Shown here: positions 53,952 to 64,000 of the stretch, one piece after another | Layout of the letters: every line of letters starts with the position of its first letter | Position numbering within the stretch: the first letter of the stretch is position 1 | Assembly (NCBI GenBank): GCA_033980235.1 | Contig: CM067067.1 | Location: forward strand, 6,670,789-6,734,788 | DNA length: 64,000 bases | Reading direction: 5' to 3' | DNA from: Diadema setosum | Lineage: Eukaryota > Echinodermata > Echinoidea > Diadematoida > Diadematidae | The notes under the pieces: model-generated | What the model was told of the DNA's origin: nothing | Seen by the model: only the letters and a program-made list of their open reading frames with translations | Databases searched by the model: none | Made by a program: the position numbers and the translations under genes

Positions 53952-55640
53952 AAAAATCCATCAGAAGATGTAAATAATTGTGAGAAATGACATCCCTGTC
54001 TTGGCTTCATATCAACATACTCTCTGTTCACCCAAACATGTTCTTATCATAATAAGAGAAAGATGACACCATCAATGCTAGGCCTATGGTCTTATACTGC
54101 TAGTGAAACTGTTTCATGAATACGATCCTCTTGTCCATCCCCCACAAAGGCAGGAGCTAAAAGGCATCCACTGCTTCCAAAGTTCCTCTGCAGCACGATT
54201 TATATAAAGAACAATCAGCCAGTGTCGAACACAGCCCTCGCAATCTGTGGAGTCAAACAGCAGAGTACACAGGAACATGTAACAATGTTATCAAGTTCAT
54301 TTCAGCCACTTAGAATTGAATATACATGAATAAGAACAACTTTGCACAATGGTGGCACAAGTCCATAATATGCATGCAGAATGCACAATTTAATTCCATA
54401 TATTCACACTGCCAAAATTCTAACATGAAAAAGGGTGGGGAAGTAAAATAAGATGGTTTGCCTACAGCTGCCGCTAGTTCAAAATTTTCAAACATTATGC
54501 ACAAACAAATAGTTTACTGAGAAACATTCACTTTACATCTTGTAAATAACAGTTCACAAAACTGCAAACAAATAATTTCATTCAATGTGAATAGGCCAGT
54601 GCCGAGAGTCACACGTGATATCAAGCTTTTTTTTTGGGGGGGGGGGGGGGGGTGGGGGGGGGGGGAAGTGAAATTGAGTCTATGATCAACTGAAAGCAAT
54701 AAATGTGCAACTTCATGCCATGCCCTCAGACATAAGATTTTTCAGCAGTCTGGCCCAAACTGCAGTCATCCCAGAGAAAAGGAATACAAAGAGGAGATAG
54801 GGGTAGTGGAAGAGGGTGCAGAGGAGGAGGAGGAGGACTAAAAGGAATAGAGGAGTGGTAGTCAAGATTTAGGTGGGATGGCTGCACACCAGTAGCAGAA
54901 TAAGGCATCTGTTTGTCATCATAGGGCACATTCCAAGTCTTTTCATTTTTTTTTTTATTTAACAGTTCTGTTTTGATTGCATATGATTTGATTTGACTAT
55001 TAGACTGAATGGACCGACTTTATTTGACTTGATTTCACTTTCTTTACACTATCACCTCCATAAACAATGACAGTAAACCTTTATTAACACCAGGGTTGGC
55101 ATTACTTGTTTACTTATTAATGATAAAGCCCCTCACCCCACCCTCCCTCCTGCTCTCTAATTTTTCTATCATAAAATTTGAATTACACCTTGAGGTACAG
55201 GTTCTTGGCAAGTCATCTTTCCAGAAATGAACACAAAAATATCACATAAAAGCATAATTCATGGATTTACTGTCCTTCATTTACCACTGCACTCTCACAT
55301 TTTCCCTTCCCCTTAAACGGTAACTAATACTATTCACCTTATTTCAACTTACCAAGACATGCATCTGCATCGGACGGCAAATTCTCAGCTGCAAGGTTCC
55401 CAGAACAGTTTGAAGGTGATCAACCTCTGACATGTAAATCTGACCAACACAGATAGAGACAAAACCAGACTGAAAGTTAAACACATTCACATCCTTGATT
55501 ATATGCCATGGATATAAAAGACAGATGTATAACTAGAGACCATACTTGGCTATGGCAAATTTCACTTGTGATTCTCAAATTTCATGTTAGTCTTATTGTT
55601 TCATAATCAGAAGGGTCTACATCATTCTTTCTAATGTACA
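53952..55640. other. Non-coding stretch, possibly 3' part of the minus-strand transcript
   Basis: G-tract at about 54636-54665, otherwise AT-rich. No coding exon found. Confidence 0.35.
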
Positions 55641-55647
55641 GGTATTA

Positions 55648-55852
55648 TGTGCCCTCAGCTCTCATAATCTGAACAATCAGCGGCTGCTCAATGACCAAAC
55701 TCACAGCACAAAAGAAGAGGCAGACATTGAGTCCAAGTGATATGAAGACAATGGAGAAAGAGAAATATTGAAAACACGATGGAAGACTAGAGAGAAAGTG
55801 CTGCAAGAATGATCGGCTCGCCTCAAGCATAGTTTTCTCATCATCGGGCACA
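55648..55852 (-). ncRNA. C/D-box snoRNA-like gene, copy A, 205 nt
   Basis: On the minus strand the block opens with TGTGCCC, then a C box ATGATGA (55838-55844). It closes with a D box CTGA (55655-55658), then GGGCACA. The seven-base ends pair perfectly, giving the closing stem and kink-turn layout of C/D snoRNAs, which guide rRNA 2'-O-methylation or processing in the nucleolus. Internally, CCGCTGATTG could hold a D' box. At 205 nt it is long for this class. A related block at 56738-56946 keeps both ends but not the middle, as expected of an RNA gene rather than a protein. A minus-strand frame is open through most of it, so a coding reading cannot be fully excluded. Target unknown. Confidence 0.45.
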
Positions 55853-56466
55853 ATGACTGGTCAACAAATTACACTATAGACAGACATTACAAGTGGGCAA
55901 ATCGCTGAATTTGGCAGGTGATGTTTCACAACCCCACGTTTGGCATATTCTGGCAACATCAAACACAGCATAAAATTGGAAGTCAAATCTTGTGGAAACA
56001 CTGTATAGGTGCATCCTCTTTTTGAGGAAAATATAGTTTACAGCCAACAGAGTTCAATTAACATTTGTCAGAAAATGGCAACGCAGGAGGGTGGACTGTT
56101 TGTCCACTTATTTTGGCTTGTTCATTAGTTTTTTACTTGGAACCATCTCTACTTGGAGGATATAGATGGTGAGAACACTTTTTTTTTTTTTGGTAAAACA
56201 AGAAGTTTACCACAATACAAAGCTGAAATTTCTGTTACATCAGTCAGAGACAATGAGTAAAAAATTACATTTTATAAATATTTTAAGAAGTAATAACTGA
56301 ATAATTCTATAGCATATCTATGATAATTTCCAATCCTACCTGGTTGAAAGGTGTTGCTAGTTGTTAATTGGTTCATCTTTTCGGTCGTCACCGCCGGCAA
56401 CCTGTATGAATACACACGTCAATGGGGTGATGACATCGCAAATCCCCGAAAGGTTAAGTTGAGATT

Positions 56467-56490
56467 ACACTACTCCCCCCCCCCCCCCCC
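56467..56490. repeat. Poly-C tract
   Basis: An uninterrupted C-run of about 16. Confidence 0.9.
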
Positions 56491-56737
56491 AAACTGTCAA
56501 AGCTCCGACACAGGGTGGTACATTATGACATGAAACAAAAATGTTTTCGAGGATTTGTGGACCATAATGCACCCAGCTACAAGAAATAAAAAATTTCTTT
56601 TATCATACTATAAATTTCATCAAATACATGCATGTGAATATGAGCCTGATGAGCATTCATGTCGTTCCTCCATGATTCACGGGAACAAAAGTAGGAAATG
56701 ACATCATTACATCACTGTCACTACGTAGACCACTGCA

Positions 56738-56946
56738 TGCCCTCAGCTCTCATAATCTGAACAATCAGCGGCTGCCAATTGGCCAAAATCACAACGAAGT
56801 CGAGAAAGTTGCGAGAGTCAGAACAAAGGACACAAAAGTATTTAGGAGGATAAAGGACATCCTAGAGACAGAAATGAGAGGAAGAAGATGACTCTGCTAT
56901 GAAAATGACCGGCTAGCCTCAAGCATTATGTTCACATCATTGGGCA
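56738..56946 (-). ncRNA. C/D-box snoRNA-like gene, copy B, 209 nt
   Basis: Minus-strand ends TGCCC and GGGCA pair. The C box is ATGATGT (one change, 56934-56940) and the D box is CTGA (56743-56746). The 37 bases at 56738-56774 are identical to 55650-55686 in copy A, and the C-box side (ATGCTTGAGGC, AGCCG, TCATT) is also conserved. The middle differs, and the in-frame reading of copy A is broken here by a stop, which argues against a shared protein. The weaker C box leaves open that this is a decayed copy. Confidence 0.4.
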
Positions 56947-57677
56947 ATCAAGGGATTTCATTGCATCTACGGACACTTGTCATTCATAAATACATTTGGT
57001 CGCTGACCACAACTGAAAATCATATGAGCAGTTAGAGTATACAAAACCTATCAAAAAAGTCCTCAAACTTCTTTCTTCTGTTCTGTCTTCCCTTTGAGAA
57101 GATGCTGAGCTTACTTCGGATATTGCCTTGAAGATATGAACTACACATGGTCAAGTACAGTGTGTCACCATGATCAGCTGCTTCTGGGCTGGACAGAGCT
57201 CTACCAAACTATTACTACCTTGCTTTATTCTTTGTAGTCACTTCTCCCATACAATAGAATTGTCACTGTGCATTCATAGTATATTCAGTCTGTTGCCACC
57301 ACAGAAATTCACAGTACACCACTTAAAAACCTTTATCAAATACATACATGTACATGGGTTGTAGTTACCTTTATGAAAGGACTTGGTTTGGACAATCAAA
57401 AGGCTTGCCTGACATGACAACATCTGGTGTACACTAAATAAATTTCTAATGTTGAAATGCATCTCAAACACATACTCTGATTTTACAGGGCCCCACGCTC
57501 ATTTGTAAGAAATTTAATTCTGAAGTGAGCATCTAGATGCATTAGAGACGAACTTCAAATTCATCTCGCCCTAAATTCTTCACGGTAGTATTTTCCTTCT
57601 CAGACAACATACACTTGAAATGCAAATTTACTAGAACCTATGTGGAAAAGATAACCATAAATACCAGAAATACTTAC

Positions 57678-57893
57678 TGGTACAATTCCCAAATTGCCTG
57701 GAAGCATATACCAGGTAGCTGCTGTGAGAATCATCCCCTGGGGTTCCTGACGGCATCCTGACTCCATTCAGCAGAGTGAAGTTCTTCTTCAAACATCAGC
57801 TCTGGGACCCGAGTCAAGTCACTGGGGTCCCGTATCCAAACAGCATGGCTTTGTAGCTTCTTGATGCCATATATTCTCCAAACTCCAAGGAAG
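57678..57893 (-). ncRNA. Candidate exon of a minus-strand spliced transcript
   Basis: A pyrimidine-rich acceptor ending ATGCAG precedes it and a consensus GTAAGTA donor follows it on the minus strand. All three frames contain a stop inside the 216 nt; the longest (53 codons, with GVWRIYGIKKLQSHAVW) ends at TGA about 55 nt before the donor. So it is either a non-coding exon or a last coding exon with an intron in the 3' UTR. It lies just upstream, in transcription order, of the two snoRNA-like blocks, as an exon of a snoRNA host gene would. Confidence 0.35.
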
Positions 57894-58089
57894 CTGCATT
57901 AGATGAGACAAAAGACAGATTGACATTTCCCTTTAAAGCTTGCATTCACTTCGTACATCTACACTGGAACAAGAATTTCATGAATTGAATAAAGTGAAAC
58001 ACTTTGGCACAGGTTACTGATGCAACATATGCTGACATCAACCATACATGTACATGTAGATCACACATACTGTAATTTGGAAACAGTCT

Positions 58090-58140
58090 AAAGCACACAC
58101 ACACACACACACACATTTTTACAAACACGCATACACACAC
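58090..58140. repeat. CA microsatellite
   Basis: A run of about 12 CA units, then mixed CA/CGCATA. Confidence 0.85.
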
Positions 58141-59405
58141 AATCCACTCTTTGAACCATATTTTGACCCAAATGCACTGCACGTCTCACATATACTGTGA
58201 ATGTGTGAAGCATGGATTTACTTGACATGTCTACATGTGGCTTTACTCAAGGACACAAGTTTAAACTCTATGAAATGATCCCTCCAGCAGATGAATTTTT
58301 AGATTTTCAATAACTTTGGCTTAATAAGTAAATCATGATTTCAAATTTCTAAAACAACCAGCAGTAAAATTAATTCATAAAAATAAGAGTACAGTTGGCT
58401 TGCAAAATATAGCAATGAATGCAAAATACAGTACTAATGGTTGAAGTCTTACTCAGCATTTGGATTAGAATAAGAAGAGAATTCCTTGAGGAGAGACTAG
58501 TCCAGCAACCAACCACTGCTATGCATGGAATGTGGCAATGAACTAGCCAGAGGTATGCAGTGGGTGCATTGCACCTGTCATGGGGCATAGTAGATTTCAG
58601 CATATTAGGGAAATGATACCAGTTAACTAATTAAACAAGTTTACTTCTGAATACCATAAGCAAAGGAAAAAAAAGTTAGTTACTGTTCAAATACTATATG
58701 TTTCATGCTGAATGTATTTCAAGTGATTCTGAATTCAAAATAGTTTGATTGTAAACTGTTTATTATTTCTTTATCATCTCCGTCTCCTTCACGAAATGTG
58801 ATCTCTGTGACAGACACAATTTAGTAATTATATTTTGTGCACTAACTACCGGTATGTATGCTACTCTACAGTGGGGCCTACGATATCAGACATGTTTATT
58901 TGAATTATACATCGTACTTACATTCTGTACACGTGTACATGGATATTGCAAAACCATTATACAGTATGTTTTAAATCAAACAGACAGCAATTTGACACTA
59001 TAGTTAACAAAATATGCAAATTAATAAGTGGAAATATTGAACCCTGCTGAATATATCTTGATGTACTCAATGTAAAGATTTGTGGACAGATGGAGCTTGA
59101 TGTATTAATACCTATTCCATCCAGAAAAAGCAAAGGAAAAGTGATTCAATAGACAGTATAGGCCCTCAAGTCACTGCCCGACTTTCTTCACCTTCATACA
59201 TCATTATACACACTGTTGTACATTGTACGTCCATGTTCTGAGTACCTGGGCGGATCTCTTGCGTCCCTGACACATGCTCCTCTAATTTGTCATCCCTCAC
59301 GGTTCATTTTCACAAACCCAATTAGTGTGCACCCTCCTCCGCCCCGACTCCACTCAAGAAGTCACATGACATCGACAACACGCTGGGATGCATTATGGGG
59401 CTTAC

Positions 59406-59460
59406 CAGCTTTAGGTTGATGCTTCCCTCGCAAAATGGTTTTAGCGATAAGAGGAGGGCT
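59406..59460 (-). ncRNA. Possible first exon end of the minus-strand transcript
   Basis: A consensus donor GTAAGC follows AAGCTG on the minus strand. The upstream side is purine-rich and then runs into a C/G tract (about 59469-59492). Start not determined; this is a weak call based on one splice signal and position. Confidence 0.2.
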
Positions 59461-60411
59461 CTTTCTTTCCCCCCCCCCCCCCCCCCCCCCCCATCACATC
59501 CAGCCCTGCAGAAAGTGGCTGGTTTTACATTACTTGGAATCAAAACTGGTGATTCAGTCTGAATACATGTATGATTGAATAAAATGGTTCTCTTTTGATC
59601 AACAGTCTATTTTCATTTAATTTGATTGAACACTTCTGACACTCTTTTTTGTAGGCAGTCTTACAGGATTATGTGGTAACTAATTATGCTACTTCCTATG
59701 TGTTCATCAAAACTGCTATTCATTTCATCTTCCGAAGTGATTTAAAAGAAAATCATAAGAGAAAATGATATGGGAGTAGGAAATATAGGTGATATGATGA
59801 GTCATAAAAATCATATTTCTGTTTATGTATGTGTACATGGAGTTCATGTACAAGCACAATTTAGCATTTCCCCAGTGTAAAAAATTCCTGCAGATCAAAA
59901 TGTGGTGCTTGTCAAGACTGCAGTCAAGTTCCAGCTCCCCCCCCCCCCCCCCAAAGAAAAGTTTGCCGTCTCGATAATCTGGCCCACTTGCCACAAACAC
60001 TATCACGTACGGGCGGCGCTTGTGGAGATTGAGGCATATTTGCAAAGCTGCTGCACATCGCCACCAATCTATCTAATATGCAGTCAAATCTCGGGAACCC
60101 GAGACAAGTGCTTTTCCACTCGCATCACCCGTCTACCTCTCTGCTCATTAGCTCAGGCTGGTGATCCGAGAGGGGAGCTTCATCACTTGTTTTCTCTAGA
60201 AATCCGACAGCCGGGGGCTTGACCACTACACCGCTCATCTCGTATCTCTTAGAGTCAATTTCACATTCACTCGGCCATTCCTCATCAGTGTCATCTCAGT
60301 GGTGGCTTGAACGAGGGTAGGAAGGCATCAAACACTATCAATCGGAGGATTTTGTCACTTGGGTGTTGCTTTATTTCTGAGGAAATATTCTAACTTTTGT
60401 TTTTCTTCCAG

Positions 60412-60522
60412 GATCGACAAAGTTCTGGACTCCCTTTAATGAGTGAAATCTCTGGAATTCATACTGTGGACTAACCGGCACTTTACGGAACAAAGATGAC
60501 TTCACTGAACTGCTTCCGACCA
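60412..60522 (+). CDS. Candidate 5' exon with start codon of an unidentified gene
   Basis: A strong acceptor (TTTTTCTTCCAG) opens the exon and a perfect GTAAGT donor closes it. After 84 nt of apparent 5' UTR, containing stops, ATG at 60496-60498 in the context AACAAAGATGAC starts MTSLNCFRP and the frame runs into the donor in phase 0. An upstream non-coding exon is implied. I found no following exon before 64000, so the product cannot be named. It could also be a non-coding exon. Confidence 0.4.
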
Positions 60523-62640
60523 GTAAGTACTGCACAAAAGGCTGCATGCCATACTCACACTTGTGATTTTTCTGTTTAATATACTTGTGGCTATTATACC
60601 AACAGTGATGAATGTGTCACAATTTGATAGGTTATTACATTCTTGGTAAATACAACACTGCATTGTTTGCATCAATTATGGTGCTCTTTGTCTGTGCTGA
60701 TTGATGATACAGACACATCATTCAGACTTTCAAACAGAGAAGTGATAAGCAAAAAAAGAAACTTTTGATACAAAATGTGACTAGCAATACACGGAATAGA
60801 TAGCCTTCCCTTCATGTTTTGTCTATTACACATTGTCATCATTATTCCTTGAAGAGAGATATGGCCTCTTATATTTATAGAAAATTTGATTCAAACAGTG
60901 GTAACTCTTTTATCTCACACATTCATTATCAATCATGAAAGTAAAGAAATTGGTAGTAATTAATCATTAAAACTCCTGGCCAAAAAAAAAAAAAAAAAAA
61001 ATCCATGTTGGAACAAAGCGTATCACAAAGAACCACGAAGACCCATTCTTTGGTTCATACTTTTCAAAGCTCTTCAAGGTACAATCCTTTTATTTTTACC
61101 TAAGTTGATTTCAATTGACAATCCCATTTTCTGATATTACCATCACGTGATAACATAAATTGTTACGTATCATTAAGAAATTAAATCTTCAATATCCAGC
61201 ATCTGCCTTTAGCATGAATAGGGGCATCAGTGCGATTATACATCCATCTCCTCACATTGCAAGAGTGCATCTTCAGCCATTAATCTACTTGTGAGTGACA
61301 CAACAGCTGCTTCCAGAATGACTGGAGATCATATCTCCAGAAATGACTATCCATACAGTGCTAATACATTTCACTTGCTTGAACTGCAATCGACAATCTA
61401 GAGCGCAGTATTAAACCAAATTGTACTAAGACACATTTACAATTGTACATTATAATAAACGCTATCTTTGCGCTGAAACAACTATCTGACAGGTTTTCCA
61501 ATGAAAACTGGTTCCAATACTATGCTGTATACCATGTACATTGTGTGTATGTACAATGTACCTCATTTGTGAATTAGTCTTGAGCTGGACAAGATGGAAT
61601 CAATTTTGTAGCAATATCCAATATGATTACATGAAATGCAACATACTGTAAGTAGCACGGTACAAATTACATACTGGTGTTTACTATCTTCAAGATATCT
61701 AGTGCAGAGGAACAAAAAAATAGCTGCTCTTATACGATTTCCATTGTTAGGGGAAGGGGATCATTTACAGAAAGGGGCTTATTTGGGACTCATAATGTAA
61801 GTACTGTACTGTGTACATTGTACAAAACTTGTGGTAAAGAGATAATAATCTCAGTATCATGACCAGAGCTCAATACATACACCATGTAGCTCAATAAGTA
61901 CAACTACAAGTGGGACTAATAAGGAAATCTCTAAGGTACACCAGTACATGGTAACAGCAGTGGAACAATACCCTTTATGTATTGTAGGAGAATTGTATGG
62001 ATCATATACGTATGTACCTACGTGTAATAAGCCTTCCCTACATTTCACAACCTACTTTGTGAAATTGTAGAACAGACTTTGCAGTACAGTTACACTCTGG
62101 TAGTTAACATTCAATACACCATGTTTGACACTAACACTTTATATGTGTACACACTGGTACACCAAATCAACCAAATTTGAGTTCAAGGATTTTGTTGTAG
62201 AGTGCTCCTGGAAGGAACTTTGCCGTTTTCCATTTCCTATGTGTTACATGTACCGGTATTACAAGTGGCTGCCTAATTAAGAGAGTAGACTGTACATACA
62301 TTGTACATGGACAGTGTGTAAACATGTATGATGAGATCAAGCCTACTTAAACATTCAATTCCTGCATGCTGAGAAGAAAAGTGTGCTGTACCACTCTAGC
62401 ACATCTGGTGAGGCATGCAAACTTTTATAGTAACTAGTAGAACATAAACAATATGTGACCGGCGACAACGGTTTCAGGCAAAAGTCGGGCATTTTGAAAA
62501 TTCTTTTTTTCACTGAATCACATTGCCCATTTCCTAAGCTTTGCATTGATATAAAACACTTGCATTCTCCGGCACCATAAGTGGGCATGGAAAGCGAAAT
62601 AAAATGCACTTTTTAAGTTGTTAGCCTGACAAAAAAAAAA
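60523..62640. other. Non-coding stretch, possibly intron of the gene above
   Basis: AT-rich, no exon recognised. Poly-A of about 19 at about 60982-61001. Confidence 0.4.
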
Positions 62641-62689
62641 AAGAAAACGGGCTTTGAAGATTCACCTCTTTCTCAAAGACAATGTCCGA

Positions 62690-62960
62690 GCGGCGATGCG
62701 AGGTGAGAATCAACCATCCGTACGATGGTGCCAATCGATGTTAAGCCCCGCCTCTAGCAACCACATCGCCTTCTGATTGGCTCACTGAGAGAGTCAAATT
62801 TGCCGGGCACCCTTCCTAGCAGCTCAGCGTATGGAGCCGAAAAACAATGCGGTTCGCTCGGGTTTGTTTTACCATTACGTCTTTCAAACAAACCCGAGCG
62901 AACCGCATTGTTTTACCATTACGTCTTTCAAGATGGCGGATACGATAATTGCACGTATGA
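62690..62960. promoter_or_regulatory. CpG-rich promoter-like patch
   Basis: Contains a GC-box-like GCCCCGCCTC (62745-62754), an inverted CCAAT box (GATTGG, 62775-62780) and AAGATGGCGG at 62930-62939, a YY1-type initiator-region motif. The surrounding DNA is AT-rich. An open frame from the ATG (MADTIIARMM and on) is only 25 codons, so no protein is claimed. Confidence 0.35.
62841..62931. repeat. Compound inverted and direct repeat
   Basis: A 29-base block (62841-62869) returns as exact reverse complement (62886-62914). Each is followed by ACCATTACGTCTTTCAA, so the order is X, S, X-inverted, S. Confidence 0.9.
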
Positions 62961-63574
62961 TGTACATGTGTATGGTGCACGCATTACGCAATGGCATCCA
63001 CACGCCATGACCATGTGCATGTAACAGGAGCGGGTGGCGAATCCACATATTTACAAATCGCATTTTCATTGTTGTTGATTTGACTTTATCATTGCTGACC
63101 CTTATGAAGGCAGATAAATGACAGTGCTGGCAAAGGTCACGCTTCCTGTTTGTTTTGCTTTTACAAGCCGTGCATATGTTGCCTTGTTTGGTGGTGTTAA
63201 TTATAATAAAACAAACAAACAAACACAACTCGTTAGTTTCGTGCGATCTTGATGTGTAGTATTTGAATATAACTGGTTTTATGTGACCTCTCCTTTCCTC
63301 TCATCTACCTTCCCTTGAGTCAGTCTGCTGTCATAATTTTTACTACATGTACAAGTAGACTATTGTTTTGTTTGTCTTTTCACATGGTTATGTCGTGCTA
63401 CGTACATGATATTTGTTTCACTTCCGTTGTCGAACATTGCGGTAGAATAGTTTGGACAGAAAGCCAAACGAAGACCATGCATTACAGCGTATAAACCACT
63501 ATAGCAAGAACAATGGAGCATGTAATGACATGCACGCATGGACAAAGCATTCCCCAAACACTGCAACTGGGGCC

Positions 63575-63850
63575 GTATTCTGAGAGCTTATTAAGTGTCT
63601 GATTAGCACTTAATTACCGAATTGGTATTCTGAGAGCATGATTAAGTAGGGGGTTTATTAACTACCATAGCAACAAGCGTTTGGCGGGAAGGACCTACGC
63701 GTTTGCGCGTATCAACGCGCGCGCACCTCTGAGAGGACTTAATCACAGAGTTAATTACGAATCGGTATTCTGAGGGTGTAATTAAGTATGAAAGTTAATG
63801 GAAAACTTAATGATACCAAAGAGTGTCATTAACTACTCTGATATCACGCA
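63575..63850. repeat. Repeat with GGTATTCTGAGAG units
   Basis: GGTATTCTGAG or a one-base variant occurs at about 63577, 63625 and 63764, each near TAATTAAGT-like or TTAATTAC-like words. ACTTAATCA and GATTAAGT occur in inverted orientation. It looks like part of a MITE family; borders unclear. Confidence 0.5.
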
Positions 63851-64000
63851 TTACATCGTGTTTTCTCTGCCACAGCGATGCTTACCGTCTTCGGTAACCG
63901 AGGAGCGGTTGAATCTTGTTATCATGGTATCCGTAGAATTCAGAGAAAAAAAGAAATATAGCCGATCTTCGAGGAATTTTGTCATTTTATTTGAGCAAAT

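Noticed and set aside
55650..55851. 68-codon minus-strand frame over snoRNA-like copy A
   Set aside because: The paralogous block has a stop in the same frame while the RNA-like ends are conserved.
56351..56533. Plus-strand frame with VVTAGNLYEYTRQWGDD
   Set aside because: It looks mildly protein-like, but no domain is recognised, there is no convincing upstream acceptor and it ends in a C-tract.
57735..57895. Protein-coding terminal exon reading GVWRIYGIKKLQSHAVW to a TGA
   Set aside because: The frame is one of three, has no match I recognise, and the good donor lies beyond the stop; kept only as a candidate non-coding exon.

Overview
This window is animal nuclear DNA. It is intron-rich and AT-rich, and packed with microsatellites, very long poly-G/poly-C tracts, hairpin MITEs and decayed LINEs. 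The repeat style and gene content suggest a marine deuterostome invertebrate, most likely a sea urchin or other echinoderm; species cannot be fixed from sequence alone. There is one 200-base run of N (31559-31758).

The only complete protein gene is HAT1, the type B histone acetyltransferase. It lies on the + strand from 9216 to 48554, in ten exons that join in phase to 413 codons (human HAT1 has 419). Upstream on the - strand is a 57-nt exon (1647-1703) that reads like the N-terminus of the mitochondrial aspartate/glutamate carrier (SLC25A12/SLC25A13, aralar). HAT1 and SLC25A12 are divergent neighbours in the human genome, so this looks like an old head-to-head gene pair kept in both lineages.

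HAT1 intron 1 is about 31.8 kb, while every other HAT1 intron is 0.3-1.4 kb. Nearly all the excess lies between two inverted arms of about 1.17 kb (10087-11254 and 38993-40176). The arms are made of short tandem repeats, as in sea-urchin TU/foldback elements. Only about 0.86 kb of ordinary intron is left on each side. I read this as one giant foldback-like insertion of about 30 kb, itself a nest of younger elements: a pair of TTAA-flanked piggyBac-like MITEs in opposite orientation, two tandem foldback elements with arms of GAGACCGACAC-type repeats (one with a clean 9-bp target duplication), a 300-bp MITE with perfect 6-bp target duplications, broken LINE reverse transcriptases, a diverged tandem array at 15.6-17.4 kb, and a 5-kb stretch with ten scattered copies of a 12-mer, GAACGTCCGTGA.

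Downstream of HAT1 (48.6-64 kb) I see no complete protein gene. On the - strand there are two related 205-209-nt blocks with C-box, D-box and closing stem arranged as in C/D-box snoRNAs (55648-55852, 56738-56946), plus well-formed splice signals around non-coding exons. This suggests a snoRNA host transcript. A small + strand exon with a start codon and a strong donor (60412-60522) may open another gene. A CpG-rich, promoter-like patch near 62.7-62.95 kb carries a recent-looking template-switch inversion.
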